This document shows, piece by piece, positions 52,400 through 60,597 of a stretch of 64,000 nucleotides of DNA. Each line of letters opens with the position of its first letter. Within the stretch, counting starts at the first letter, position 1. The stretch is taken from contig CAUHNW010000016.1 of assembly GCA_959607825.1 (NCBI GenBank), forward strand, positions 1-64,000, in the 5' to 3' direction. Made by a program: the position numbers and the translations under genes. The notes below the pieces were generated by a model, which saw only the letters and a list, made by a program, of their open reading frames with translations, did no database searches and was not told where the DNA came from. Source of the stretch: HGM13006 sp900757695 (GTDB lineage: Bacteria > Bacillota > Clostridia > Oscillospirales > Oscillospiraceae).

Positions 52400-53101
52400 T
52401 TACATATGAAAGCGTCTGCGTACTTCCTCCCGGAGAGAGGGCACCCGGCGCACCACGATCAGTGGGATCATCAGCGCCACTCCGATGGTCAGCACCACCA
52501 GCGACCACCTGGGCTCCCATACCCCGTGAAAATACAGGTCACAAAACAGCTCGATTCCCACCGGAAAGAACCCGGCAGCGCCGATGAGAATCGTGATGGT
52601 AGACAGAATGCTTCTCCCCCGCCGCAGAGGCAGCAGAACAGCCAGAAGCTCTGCCCCAAGCCAGATCATGATGGGCAGCGCCACATGCACATACCACGTG
52701 GAAACCCCATGGAGATTCCACGCAATCGCCAGCACATACACAGCCACCGCCGCCATATCCGCCAGCAGCTGGATCACCGGACTGAGCCCCCGCCGCAGCA
52801 GCGGCGGCACCAGAAAGATCCACAGCATCACCGCCGCACCGATGATATAAAGGCTCCACCAGCCTGCCCGCAGGAACAGATTCAAAATGCCGCAGCACAC
52901 TGCCGCAGAGGCCAGCATGGCCGAGATCAGCACCGCCAGCTCCCACTTTGCCGTAATGGGCACCTCCTGCCGCTCCGGCGGAAAGGGGCGCGGGCGATCG
53001 TGATCCACCGGCTGTCGGGGATTCTGCACCGGTGTATGACACAGGGGACAGCGTTCCGCCGTAGCGTCCAGCTCCACCCCGCAATTGACACAATAGGACA
53101 T
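52400..53101 (-). CDS. DUF6320-type zinc-ribbon membrane protein
   Basis: 233 aa. N-terminal zinc ribbon (CVNC...CPLC, ~4-21), a Pro/Arg linker, then six predicted transmembrane helices (~50-215). It sits 9 nt after the condensation-like acyltransferase gene on the same strand, a pairing I recognise as recurrent in Clostridia. Biochemical role unknown; it may present or accept the product of its partner at the membrane. Confidence 0.8.
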   Translation of the reverse strand: MSYCVNCGVELDATAERCPLCHTPVQNPRQPVDHDRPRPFPPERQEVPITAKWELAVLISAMLASAAVCCGILNLFLRAGWWSLYIIGAAVMLWIFLVPPLLRRGLSPVIQLLADMAAVAVYVLAIAWNLHGVSTWYVHVALPIMIWLGAELLAVLLPLRRGRSILSTITILIGAAGFFPVGIELFCDLYFHGVWEPRWSLVVLTIGVALMIPLIVVRRVPSLREEVRRRFHM

Positions 53102-53110
53102 ATTAGCCTC

Positions 53111-54394
53111 CTAAGTATTCCGATTGGAGATCACCTTTACATGGATCCCCGCCTGAACCAGATGGGTAAAAAACAGCCGTTCCGTCTCGCTGGATACACC
53201 GGTGCCCGCAAAGGTCACCTCCAGCGTATCCCCATAGCTGATGGAAGCACAGTGGGGCGAAGGCCGGGTGGCCTGCCCCAGTATCACTTCCATTCGCTCA
53301 ATATACGGCTCCATGGCTCCCGGCACCCGGAACGGCCCCGGGTTGGTATAGGTGGCCGTATAGGGACGCACCCCCAGCTGCTGATAGGAAAAGGCCATCA
53401 CCGGCTGCTTGAGAAACATGGGGATGATTTGCAGCAGCCGGTTCCGAGTAAACTTCACATTGCCGGTGAGGACCGCACGCATCTCCTGACGGCTCAGATG
53501 CAGATTCATATAGCTGTGCACATACCGGATGATCTCCTCCAGACTGTACTCCCCCAAGCTGGGGTCAATACATGGGCGCACGGTCAGGATGAAGTTCCGC
53601 AGGGTTTCCGATGGGAACCAGCTCCGAAGATTGATGGGGATTGCCAGCGCCACAGGCCGAAGATGATGGGGATGCTCCGCCGCCTGCTTTTCCAGCAGGC
53701 TCAGCAGCAGCACCGCCGTCAGATACTCAGTCAGGGAGGCCCCGTGGGCCTTGGCCCGTGCTTTGACCTCCGCCACCGACATCAGCCCCATGGTCACATT
53801 TAATGTATAAAACGGCTCCGCCGCACTGACATTTGGATAAGCGGTTGCCTCCAGCTTTCCCCGAAGCACCCGTTTCCCCGCACAACGGCCATAGGCGTCC
53901 TCCAGTTCTTCGGGCTTCGGCGGCTCATCCACATTCAGGATGGACGGATCCGGTGGGATCTCCACCCCCATCTGCCGCAAGTACTCTGCCAGAATCGTCC
54001 GAAAGAAGGTCAGTGCACCTGCGCCATCGGAAATGGCATGGAATGCCTCAAAAGAAATTCTGTTTTCATAGTAGTAAAATCGAATCAGCCAATCGTTATC
54101 CTGCTTTTCCCGGATGGGCTGACAGGGGTTGGCAATATCTGGCTTCACAAAGGGGCCCGGCTTTTCGTTGGGCTCAAAATAGCACCAGAAGGCGCCCTTC
54201 CGGATCCTTACCCGAAACCCCGGAAAGCGGGGCATGGTGCGATCCACCGCTTTTTGCAGCTTCTCCGAATCCACCGGCTCTTTCATCACCGCAGAAAAAC
54301 GATATACCGGCGCATACTTTTCCTTTTTCAGCGCCGAATACAGCACCCCCGCATTGTCCAATCGGTACCAGTCCGCATTTTTCTTCCGTGCCAT
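53111..54394 (-). CDS. condensation-domain-like acyltransferase
   Basis: 427 aa. Two-lobed chloramphenicol-acetyltransferase/condensation fold with active-site HAISDGAG (HxxxDG, ~125) and a downstream family of alcohol-acetyltransferase-like motifs (INLRSWFPSETLRNF, ~265, resembling the DFGWG-equivalent region). Should transfer an acyl group to an alcohol or amine. No carrier-protein gene is adjacent. The start at 54394 has GGGGGGA upstream; the 5' extension to 54445 is non-coding. Operon with the DUF6320 gene. Confidence 0.82.
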   Translation of the reverse strand: MARKKNADWYRLDNAGVLYSALKKEKYAPVYRFSAVMKEPVDSEKLQKAVDRTMPRFPGFRVRIRKGAFWCYFEPNEKPGPFVKPDIANPCQPIREKQDNDWLIRFYYYENRISFEAFHAISDGAGALTFFRTILAEYLRQMGVEIPPDPSILNVDEPPKPEELEDAYGRCAGKRVLRGKLEATAYPNVSAAEPFYTLNVTMGLMSVAEVKARAKAHGASLTEYLTAVLLLSLLEKQAAEHPHHLRPVALAIPINLRSWFPSETLRNFILTVRPCIDPSLGEYSLEEIIRYVHSYMNLHLSRQEMRAVLTGNVKFTRNRLLQIIPMFLKQPVMAFSYQQLGVRPYTATYTNPGPFRVPGAMEPYIERMEVILGQATRPSPHCASISYGDTLEVTFAGTGVSSETERLFFTHLVQAGIHVKVISNRNT

Positions 54395-54461
54395 GGTCTC
54401 CCCCCTTCCGCAGATTATTATACTCCACCGGCTTTCCGGTGGCAACCTCTTTCTTATGCAA

Positions 54462-54500
54462 AAGCGGCCGTCCCAAAATCAATTCTGAGACAGCCGCTCT
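54462..54500 (-). terminator. terminator of the amino-acid ABC transporter operon
   Basis: Imperfect hairpin on the minus strand (GCGGCTGTC.../...GGACGGCCGC) ending in TTTTG, directly after the ATPase gene. Confidence 0.7.
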
Positions 54501-54517
54501 ATTGCTTGTTAACTCCA

Positions 54518-55258
54518 TCAGCCGTTCAAAAAGCGGCTCAGGAACTCTCTGGTACGGGCCTGCTGGGGATGCTCAAACAGCTCCTTGGGGCTGCCCTGCT
54601 CGCAGATCACGCCCTCGGACATAAACACCACATGGCTGCATACGTCCCGTGCAAAGGCCATCTCATGGGTCACCACCAGCATGGTCATCCCCTCTGCGGC
54701 CAGATCCCGCATGACCGACAGCACTTCTCCCACCATCTCGGGGTCCAATGCAGAGGTCGGCTCGTCAAACAGCAGCACCTCCGGCTCCATGGCCAGTGCC
54801 CGGGCAATGGCCACCCGCTGCTTCTGTCCCCCGGACAGCTGCTTGGGTCGGGCGTTGATATAGGGGGCCATGCCCACCTTTTCGAGATACTGCATGGCGT
54901 TCTCTCTGGCCTCGTCCTTCTTCTTTTTCAGGACTTTGGTCTGGCCTACGATACAGTTTTCCAGCACCGTCATATTGGAAAACAGGTTAAAGGACTGGAA
55001 CACCATGCCAACCTTTGCCCGGTAGGCAGTGGCCTTCATACCCTTTCCACTGATTTTCTGGTCGTGGAACAAAATCTCGCCGCTGGTGGGCGTCTCCAAC
55101 AGATTGATGCACCGGAGCAGTGTTGACTTACCGGATCCGGAGGCGCCAATGATGCAGGTCACGTCTCCCTTGGAAACCGTAAAGTCGATGTCCTTGAGCA
55201 CCGCATGGGCGCCAAAGGATTTGGAGAGATGCGCTACCTTCAAAATCTCGTCTGCCAT
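54518..55258 (-). CDS. amino-acid ABC transporter, ATP-binding protein
   Basis: 246 aa. GlnQ/TcyN-type ATPase: Walker A GASGSGKS (~39-46), Q-loop VFQSFNLF, signature LSGGQKQR (~140), Walker B LLFDEPTSALDPE (~158-170), His switch VTHEM. Drives uptake through the permease encoded just upstream (1-nt gap). The lysine riboswitch ahead of the operon points to lysine as cargo. Confidence 0.95.
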   Translation of the reverse strand: MADEILKVAHLSKSFGAHAVLKDIDFTVSKGDVTCIIGASGSGKSTLLRCINLLETPTSGEILFHDQKISGKGMKATAYRAKVGMVFQSFNLFSNMTVLENCIVGQTKVLKKKKDEARENAMQYLEKVGMAPYINARPKQLSGGQKQRVAIARALAMEPEVLLFDEPTSALDPEMVGEVLSVMRDLAAEGMTMLVVTHEMAFARDVCSHVVFMSEGVICEQGSPKELFEHPQQARTREFLSRFLNG

Positions 55259-55259
55259 A

Positions 55260-56111
55260 TTACCGCCCCCTCTTCATCTGGATCTCATCATGTTCCGGAC
55301 TGCGTTCGTCAAAATTGCTGCCCTTGCCGGGATGATTCAGCATGCCAGCCGCCGGAGTCAGCTGATCTCCTGCTGCCAGTGTATAACTCTCCTGTCCATC
55401 CAGCTTCTTCTCCCACATGCGCAGCAGCAGGGAGGCGATCAGCGTCATGCAGAGATAGCCCACCATTTCCAGTGCTGCGGAGGGGAAATAGAGATAGGTG
55501 GCACCCACCACGCCACGATGCACCGCAAAGAAATCCGTAAAGGAAATAATGAACATTACGGAGGTATCCTTCACATTGATAATGAAGTTGTTGCCGATCT
55601 GGGGCATAATATTCCGCAGCGCCTGCGGCAGGATCACATAGAGCATGGTCTGCACATGATTCATGCCAATGGCCTTTGCTCCCTCGGTCTGTCCGGGGTC
55701 AATGGACAAAATGCCGCCTCGAACGGTCTCCGCCATATAGGCGCCGGTATTGATGGATACCACCAAAATTGCCGCTGCCCATACATTGGAAAACTGTACC
55801 TGCTGATTGGTGAAGTAGGGCAGGCCGTAGTACACAAACACCGCCTGCAGCACCATGGGCGTTCCCCGGAATACCTCCACATAGACCCGAACGATCACCC
55901 GGATCAGCGCCAGAAAAAACCGCTTGACCGGATGGTCGTTTTTGCTGTGAGGAATGGTCTGTAGGATGCCGCAGATAAATCCGATCAGGCAGCCGATCAG
56001 CGTTGCCACCAATGCCAGCATCAGTGTATTCTTTATGCCGTTTAAGTAGGAGCTTCCGTATTTGCCCCAAAGCTTTGCAATATCTGCGCCCAGCTGCGCA
56101 AGCTGTTCCAT
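55260..56111 (-). CDS. amino-acid ABC transporter, permease
   Basis: 283 aa. HisM/GlnP-type permease with about five helices; the EAA loop EGAKAIGMNHVQTMLYVILPQALRNIMP (~160-187) contacts the ATPase. A hydrophilic tail (~235-283) is longer than usual. The start at 56111 (AAAGGACGG upstream) is preferred over 56144. Confidence 0.93.
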   Translation of the reverse strand: MEQLAQLGADIAKLWGKYGSSYLNGIKNTLMLALVATLIGCLIGFICGILQTIPHSKNDHPVKRFFLALIRVIVRVYVEVFRGTPMVLQAVFVYYGLPYFTNQQVQFSNVWAAAILVVSINTGAYMAETVRGGILSIDPGQTEGAKAIGMNHVQTMLYVILPQALRNIMPQIGNNFIINVKDTSVMFIISFTDFFAVHRGVVGATYLYFPSAALEMVGYLCMTLIASLLLRMWEKKLDGQESYTLAAGDQLTPAAGMLNHPGKGSNFDERSPEHDEIQMKRGR

Positions 56112-56198
56112 GGTGCATACCGTCCTTTCTAATTTTTCAGACATGAGGGGCGAGAGGATCGCTGTCCCCCCGCCCGGCTGAACTATGTCGTGTCGTGC

Positions 56199-57137
56199 TT
56201 ATTCGCCTACCGGCTGAATGGCAATGGCCTCGGCCATAATGTCATTGAAGTCATCGGCCGTCATGCCCTCCAGTGCGCCGTTGATGGCATCCACCAGTGC
56301 GGTATTGCCCTTCTTTACAGAAATACCGATGTTGACATTCTCAGCCCGCTCCTCATCGGTGAACTGGAAATCGCCGTCTGTGCCGGAGAAATCCAGAATC
56401 TTCATATCCGGGTAAGCTGCCACTGCGCCCTGTGCCGTGGGCATGTCCGTGCAGATGTAATCTACCTGATTGCTCTCCAGCGCCATGAGCATAGCAGGCG
56501 CCGTCTCAGAAGCGGTGAGAATGTTGGCATTCTCGATCTGGGGCAGGCACTTATCATACCAGATGGTGGCGATCTGCGCCGTGCAGGAGCCGCCTGCAAG
56601 ATCCGCAATGGACTTGGCGTCTGCATACTTGCTGTCGGACTTGGTGACGCAGACGATGGTGGCGTAGAAGTAGGGGCCTGCAAAGTCCACCTGCTCTGCC
56701 CGCTCGGCGGTCATGGACTGCCCGGCAATGGCTGCGTCAATGGTGCCGGTCTGCACTGCGGGAACCAGAGAGTCCCAGTCAGAGCGGATCACCTCCAGCT
56801 GCCAGCCGTTGGCCTCACAGATTTTCTTGGCGATCATGATGTCATAGCCGTTGGCATACTCGTTGGAGTCCTTAATGGGCACAGCCCCATTGCTGTCGTC
56901 GGTCTGGCTCCAGTTATAGGGGGCATAGGCGCACTCCATGGCCACGGTAAACACGCCGTCCTCCAGCCCGGGAATGGCAGCACTTTCGGCACCGGAAGCA
57001 GCCGTCTCAGCGGCAGTGGTGCTTTGCTGCTCCGATGCAGCCTTACTGGATGCGGCGGCAGAGCCTTCGGAGCTGCCGCAGGCAGTCATGCTCACTACCA
57101 TAGTAAGAGACAGCAGCAGTGCAATGAGTTTCTTCAT
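56199..57137 (-). CDS. amino-acid ABC transporter, substrate-binding lipoprotein
   Basis: 312 aa. Signal peptide with lipobox SMTAC (Cys ~20), a Ser/Ala linker, then a family-3 (GlnH-like) binding fold: VAMECAYAPYNW, GYDIMIAKKICEANGW, DAAIAGQSMTAERAEQVDFAGPYF. The start at 57137 follows GGAGGATG. First gene of a complete lysine-riboswitch-led ABC importer. Confidence 0.94.
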   Translation of the reverse strand: MKKLIALLLSLTMVVSMTACGSSEGSAAASSKAASEQQSTTAAETAASGAESAAIPGLEDGVFTVAMECAYAPYNWSQTDDSNGAVPIKDSNEYANGYDIMIAKKICEANGWQLEVIRSDWDSLVPAVQTGTIDAAIAGQSMTAERAEQVDFAGPYFYATIVCVTKSDSKYADAKSIADLAGGSCTAQIATIWYDKCLPQIENANILTASETAPAMLMALESNQVDYICTDMPTAQGAVAAYPDMKILDFSGTDGDFQFTDEERAENVNIGISVKKGNTALVDAINGALEGMTADDFNDIMAEAIAIQPVGE

Positions 57138-57179
57138 AGTGATCATCCTCCATTTTCTAGTGTATGGGATTGCATAAAC

Positions 57180-57218
57180 AAAAATCAGCCATGGATACCT
57201 GTGCGCATCCATGGCTGA
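57180..57218 (-). terminator. riboswitch-linked terminator before the ABC importer
   Basis: Minus strand: perfect 12-bp stem TCAGCCATGGAT/ATCCATGGCTGA (57185-57196 / 57207-57218) followed by TTTTT. It lies between the lysine aptamer and the start at 57137. Confidence 0.9.
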
Positions 57219-57239
57219 CCATTATACCGGTTCCGATAC

Positions 57240-57412
57240 TGCCATGCTCATAGCGCTCCACAGAATTGTGGCAGTCCGGCGGATGTTCTCCGACGCCCCA
57301 GGCAACAGCTTGCAGGTACAACACTGTCCCTTCGGCGGCATTCCCTTTCCCCGGGATCGGATACCTGTCCTTGATCCCGGCTACTGATGTTTGCCGCACC
57401 TCTATTCGCATT
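57240..57412 (-). ncRNA. lysine riboswitch (L box)
   Basis: Minus-strand leader with L-box landmarks in order: ATAGAGGTGCGGCAAAC (from ~57404), CAGTAGCC, GGGAATGCCGCCGAAGG, TGCCTGGGGC, GGACTGCCAC, and closing GTGGAGCGCTATG (~57249-57261). These match the five-way-junction aptamer. Lysine binding should favour the following terminator and switch off uptake. Confidence 0.88.
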
Positions 57413-57426
57413 GTTATGTTGAAGGT

Positions 57427-57455
57427 ATCATAGCACCATCCTGCATGGCTGTCAA
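57427..57455 (-). promoter_or_regulatory. promoter of the lysine-riboswitch operon
   Basis: Minus strand: TTGACA (57450-57455), 17-nt spacer, TATGAT (57427-57432) with extended TGC. Confidence 0.85.
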
Positions 57456-57512
57456 GGTCTCCCGATCATTTTGGGGCTTTGACGAAACAGGGCCCTTCTT
57501 CCCCCAGAAAAA

Positions 57513-58505
57513 CTAGGAATTTTGACGTGTGCCGCAGCCTCTTCCCCGGCTGCTGTCCGGACTGGGCAGCGCCTGCGTTCTGGGGCGGTCTCCGCAGCCG
57601 CCTCTGTCCCCGCTCCGTTCCCTGCGCTCCCGGGCTTCCTCTCTGTCCCGATCTCCGCTGCGCTCCCGGCTCTCTCCTTCTCCGCAGCCGCAGCTGCACC
57701 GGTTCTGTCCCTGCCGGCAGCTTCCGCAGACCCGCTGCTGGTCGGATTCCGGGAAGAATGCCTGCACCGGGAACTGCATTCTGGAAAATGCCTCGCAGGG
57801 ATTCTCCGGCATACCGCATCCCTGATCACAGCACGCCTTCTCCGGCATGCAGTAATCATAGCTGGGGATCAGCAGCTGCGTCTGCCGCTCCATGCGGATC
57901 AGGCTGAACTGTCCCAGTGTTACGGTGAGCATCCGGTTCATGCCGCTGAACACCAGCCCGCCATCAAAGGCCGCTGCCACCGTTTCCGGCAGCTCCTCGC
58001 CCTGACAGCTGCAGGATGGCCGCTTACAATGGCACACGTCCTGAATTTTGGCCCGCAGGATCACCGGGTCAATGGCCTCTACCACTGCTCTGGGCTGCTG
58101 GCTGGTCTCCTGGGTTCCATCGCTGGCAAAGATCTGCGCACAGGCTTCGCCGCCATACAGGGTCACCCGTTTATTGAATACCGCCAATCCGTAGATGGTT
58201 GCCGGGCGAACCGCACAGAGCACCGCATCCGCAATGATCCGATAGTAGTATTGAATGTTGACGCAGTAGTAGCCCTCCCGGTATCCCATGGGCTCCGTCT
58301 GCACCTCTGCATAGAGCAGCTCTGCCGACCGAGCCTTCACGCTGCCTGCACACTCCAGCGTCTCCTGACTATCCTCCGTCAGATAGACCGCCAGATCCTC
58401 CATGCAGTCCTGATCCCGGCAGGCATCCATGATCTTCTGAATGCTGACACAAACCGCCTCTCTGACATTTCCAAAGTCAGAAACGGTATTCATGCAGTCT
58501 TGCAT
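57513..58505 (-). CDS. conserved clostridial Cys-rich protein (possible spore-coat type)
   Basis: 330 aa, no signal peptide. The N-terminal domain (MQDCMNTVSDFGNVREAVCV..., ~1-230) is a pattern I recognise as recurrent and unnamed in spore-forming Clostridia. A Cys-rich middle (CHCKRPSCSCQ; CCDQGCGMPENPC; CGSCRQGQNRCSCGCG) leads to a highly charged Arg/Glu/Asp/Ser tail (~285-330). Spore-coat proteins often have such Cys and charged tails, but this is inference. The start at 58505 follows AAGGAGG. A CATAGACT element ~80 nt upstream weakly resembles sporulation -10 boxes. Confidence 0.7.
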   Translation of the reverse strand: MQDCMNTVSDFGNVREAVCVSIQKIMDACRDQDCMEDLAVYLTEDSQETLECAGSVKARSAELLYAEVQTEPMGYREGYYCVNIQYYYRIIADAVLCAVRPATIYGLAVFNKRVTLYGGEACAQIFASDGTQETSQQPRAVVEAIDPVILRAKIQDVCHCKRPSCSCQGEELPETVAAAFDGGLVFSGMNRMLTVTLGQFSLIRMERQTQLLIPSYDYCMPEKACCDQGCGMPENPCEAFSRMQFPVQAFFPESDQQRVCGSCRQGQNRCSCGCGEGESRERSGDRDREEARERRERSGDRGGCGDRPRTQALPSPDSSRGRGCGTRQNS

Positions 58506-58605
58506 GATTCTCTGCCTCCTTGCTTGCAAATTCGGATTGCTTCCAGTGCAGTCTATGCCCATGGGGGAATTTGGTGTATTTTCTCCGAGGCTTCCACAGC
58601 GCAAA

Positions 58606-58637
58606 ATCCCCTGGCGCAGCAACCTGCGCCGGGGGAT
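58606..58637 (-). terminator. terminator of flavoprotein 4
   Basis: Interrupted 13-bp stem (58606-58611+58613-58619 / 58624-58630+58632-58637), followed on the minus strand by TTTTG. Confidence 0.82.
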
Positions 58638-58651
58638 CATTGATGTCTGGG

Positions 58652-60145
58652 TTACATATTTCCTACATAGGTGCCTGCCACATAGCCGCTGGACACCGCA
58701 AAGGACATATCGTTGAGGATCTGCTTTTTGATCCCCGCCATATTGAGGAACCGCCCGGAGGCCAGATCGCCCACCACAAACAGGCCGTCTACCAGACCGC
58801 CTGCTGCGGCCTTGGCCTGCATATGCTCGTCGATCTCCACGCCGCCAAAGGCGCCGTCTGTTCCAAGGGATGCCTTCACCGCATAGAAGGGCGCCTCATT
58901 CATAGGCGCCAGCCACTGGGCAGGCTTATAGCAATCCCAGTCCATTCCGGTTTCGGCGGCATGATTATAGGTGTCGATGGTCTCCTTCAGCTTCTGGGGC
59001 GGCACACTGATCTTCTCCGCCAGCTCCTCCACCGTATCTGCCATAAACAGTACGCCGTCGTTTTTCTCCAGCGCCGGAAGCATGTCTGCCTTGGCCTCTT
59101 CCATGGTCTCCGGGAAATGGCTGGCGCCAAAGGGCATGGCCAGCTGAGGCTGGGGCTGATTCTCCCCTGCCTCGATGGCATGGCGCAGGTTGTTTTCATC
59201 AAAGATCACGAATGCCTTGCCCTCGGGCTGCTCCACCAGCACCGATCCGGAATCAAATACGCCCATGCGGAGCTGGGAGCTCTCGCTGACAAAGCGCTCG
59301 CCATTGAGGTTTACATAAATAGAATATGCCGACCCCGCCATATCGCCCATGACCTTGCTGCGGCACATAGTCATGGGGCCCATCATGCGGATGGTCAAAT
59401 TGGTGGTATCCATCTTTGCGCCGGCCTTTTCCGCCAGCTTCAGGCCATCGCCGGTATAGTTCCGGTTCATATGGGGGCTCTCTCCCATATAGGGCTGCGC
59501 CGCCGCCAGCTGGGGATAGAACTTCTTGACCATCTCCTCATTGCGGATCCACGCACCGCAGGCCAGAATAACTGCGCTGCACTGGAATTCCAGTGCCTCC
59601 TCCCCCTTGTGTGCCTTTACGCCGGTCACCCGGCCGTTCTCCGTGACGATCTCATCGGTAATTGTCTCTGTCAGGATCTCGCCGCCCAATTCCCGGAGCT
59701 TCTGGGATGTGATCTCCACAAACATCTTGCCGGAGCCTCGACCCGGCCCGCCGTACTGGGGCCCCAACGGTCCGTCCTCCTCGTCAAATACATACCGCCC
59801 CACGGAGTACTTATCAATTTCCTCCTTGGGCGCAATGGAGCAGAACCAGTCAAAAAACTGCCCGGTACCCTTTATCATGGAAGCGGCCAGCTTCCGATCC
59901 AGCCGCCAGAAGGTCTCGTCCATGCGGTTGCGCATATATTCCGCCGTGGTGTCCGGCAGGTTCCGCTCCTTCTGCCACTGGCTCCCAAAGGTACGCATGG
60001 TGGACGCCATGACCATACCGCCGCCCAGCCGCTTGTCCTTTTCCAGCACTACCACTCGCTTGCCCAGCGTTGCCGCGCGGCAGCCTGCAATGAGTCCACT
60101 TCCACCGCCGCCGATGACCACCAGATCGCACTGCTTCTTTATCAT
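58652..60145 (-). CDS. fumarate-reductase-like FAD protein (flavoprotein 4)
   Basis: 497 aa, no signal peptide or ferredoxin domain. FAD motif LVVIGGGGSGLIAGCRAATLGK (~8-29), internal GGPGRGSGKMFVEI, and C-terminal GLFVVGDLASGRFLNMAG. The segment normally holding the fumarate-reductase HTMGG and NRLGG residues reads TDGAFGG and GRFLNMAG instead, so the substrate differs. The start at 60145 is set 9 nt after GGGAGG (a TTG at 60151 is possible). Own promoter; monocistronic. Confidence 0.87.
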   Translation of the reverse strand: MIKKQCDLVVIGGGGSGLIAGCRAATLGKRVVVLEKDKRLGGGMVMASTMRTFGSQWQKERNLPDTTAEYMRNRMDETFWRLDRKLAASMIKGTGQFFDWFCSIAPKEEIDKYSVGRYVFDEEDGPLGPQYGGPGRGSGKMFVEITSQKLRELGGEILTETITDEIVTENGRVTGVKAHKGEEALEFQCSAVILACGAWIRNEEMVKKFYPQLAAAQPYMGESPHMNRNYTGDGLKLAEKAGAKMDTTNLTIRMMGPMTMCRSKVMGDMAGSAYSIYVNLNGERFVSESSQLRMGVFDSGSVLVEQPEGKAFVIFDENNLRHAIEAGENQPQPQLAMPFGASHFPETMEEAKADMLPALEKNDGVLFMADTVEELAEKISVPPQKLKETIDTYNHAAETGMDWDCYKPAQWLAPMNEAPFYAVKASLGTDGAFGGVEIDEHMQAKAAAGGLVDGLFVVGDLASGRFLNMAGIKKQILNDMSFAVSSGYVAGTYVGNM

Positions 60146-60183
60146 AATCAATTACCTCCCATTTGTTACTTTCAACTCAACAT

Positions 60184-60212
60184 ATTTTACCACAGCTGTT
60201 TCTTTGAAACAA
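60184..60212 (-). promoter_or_regulatory. promoter of flavoprotein 4
   Basis: Minus strand: TTGTTT (60207-60212), 17-nt spacer, TAAAAT (60184-60189). Confidence 0.65.
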
Positions 60213-60292
60213 TTAGCAGTTTCTGTGCCCTGCTATCATTTCCTGTACATTTTACCGTTCCGGCGCATAGGATAGCCCGGGAGGTGATTATC

Positions 60293-60553
60293 TTGGACTT
60301 CGGCATAACCGGCGTGGCAGCCATTACTGCCCTGTGCTTTCTTCTGGGACAGGCCATAAAGCTCACCGGAAAGCTGTGCAAATGGATTCCGGTGCTCTGC
60401 GGACTGGTGGGATGTCTATTGGGGCTTGCAGGCTGGCAGGTCATCCCCGACTATCCTGCCTCTGATCCCATTACTGCCGCAGCCGTAGGGGCGGTGTCCG
60501 GCTTTGCGGCCACCGGGATCCACCAGATCTACAAGCAGGCCGTCAAAAAGTGA
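60293..60553 (+). CDS. holin-like small membrane protein (phage holin 5 type)
   Basis: 86 aa with three hydrophobic segments: FGITGVAAITALCFLLGQA, KWIPVLCGLVGCLLGLAGW, and AAAVGAVSGFAATGIHQIYKQ. The pattern matches short phage-derived holins of Clostridia. The initiator is TTG at 60293 with GGGAGG 8 nt upstream. No endolysin, tail or other phage gene is nearby, so it is either a prophage relic or a domesticated membrane pore. Confidence 0.75.
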   Translation: MDFGITGVAAITALCFLLGQAIKLTGKLCKWIPVLCGLVGCLLGLAGWQVIPDYPASDPITAAAVGAVSGFAATGIHQIYKQAVKK

Positions 60554-60557
60554 AAAT

Positions 60558-60584
60558 GCGGACGGAGAAACGCTCTCCGTCCGC
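60558..60584 (-). terminator. terminator of pncB
   Basis: Perfect 11-bp stem (60558-60568 / 60574-60584); on the minus strand it is followed by ATTTTC. Confidence 0.75.
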
Positions 60585-60597
60585 CAATATTAATTGA

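Noticed and set aside
60293..60553. Prophage at the holin-like gene
   Set aside because: No integrase, lysin, structural or replication genes, and no attachment repeats are visible around it.
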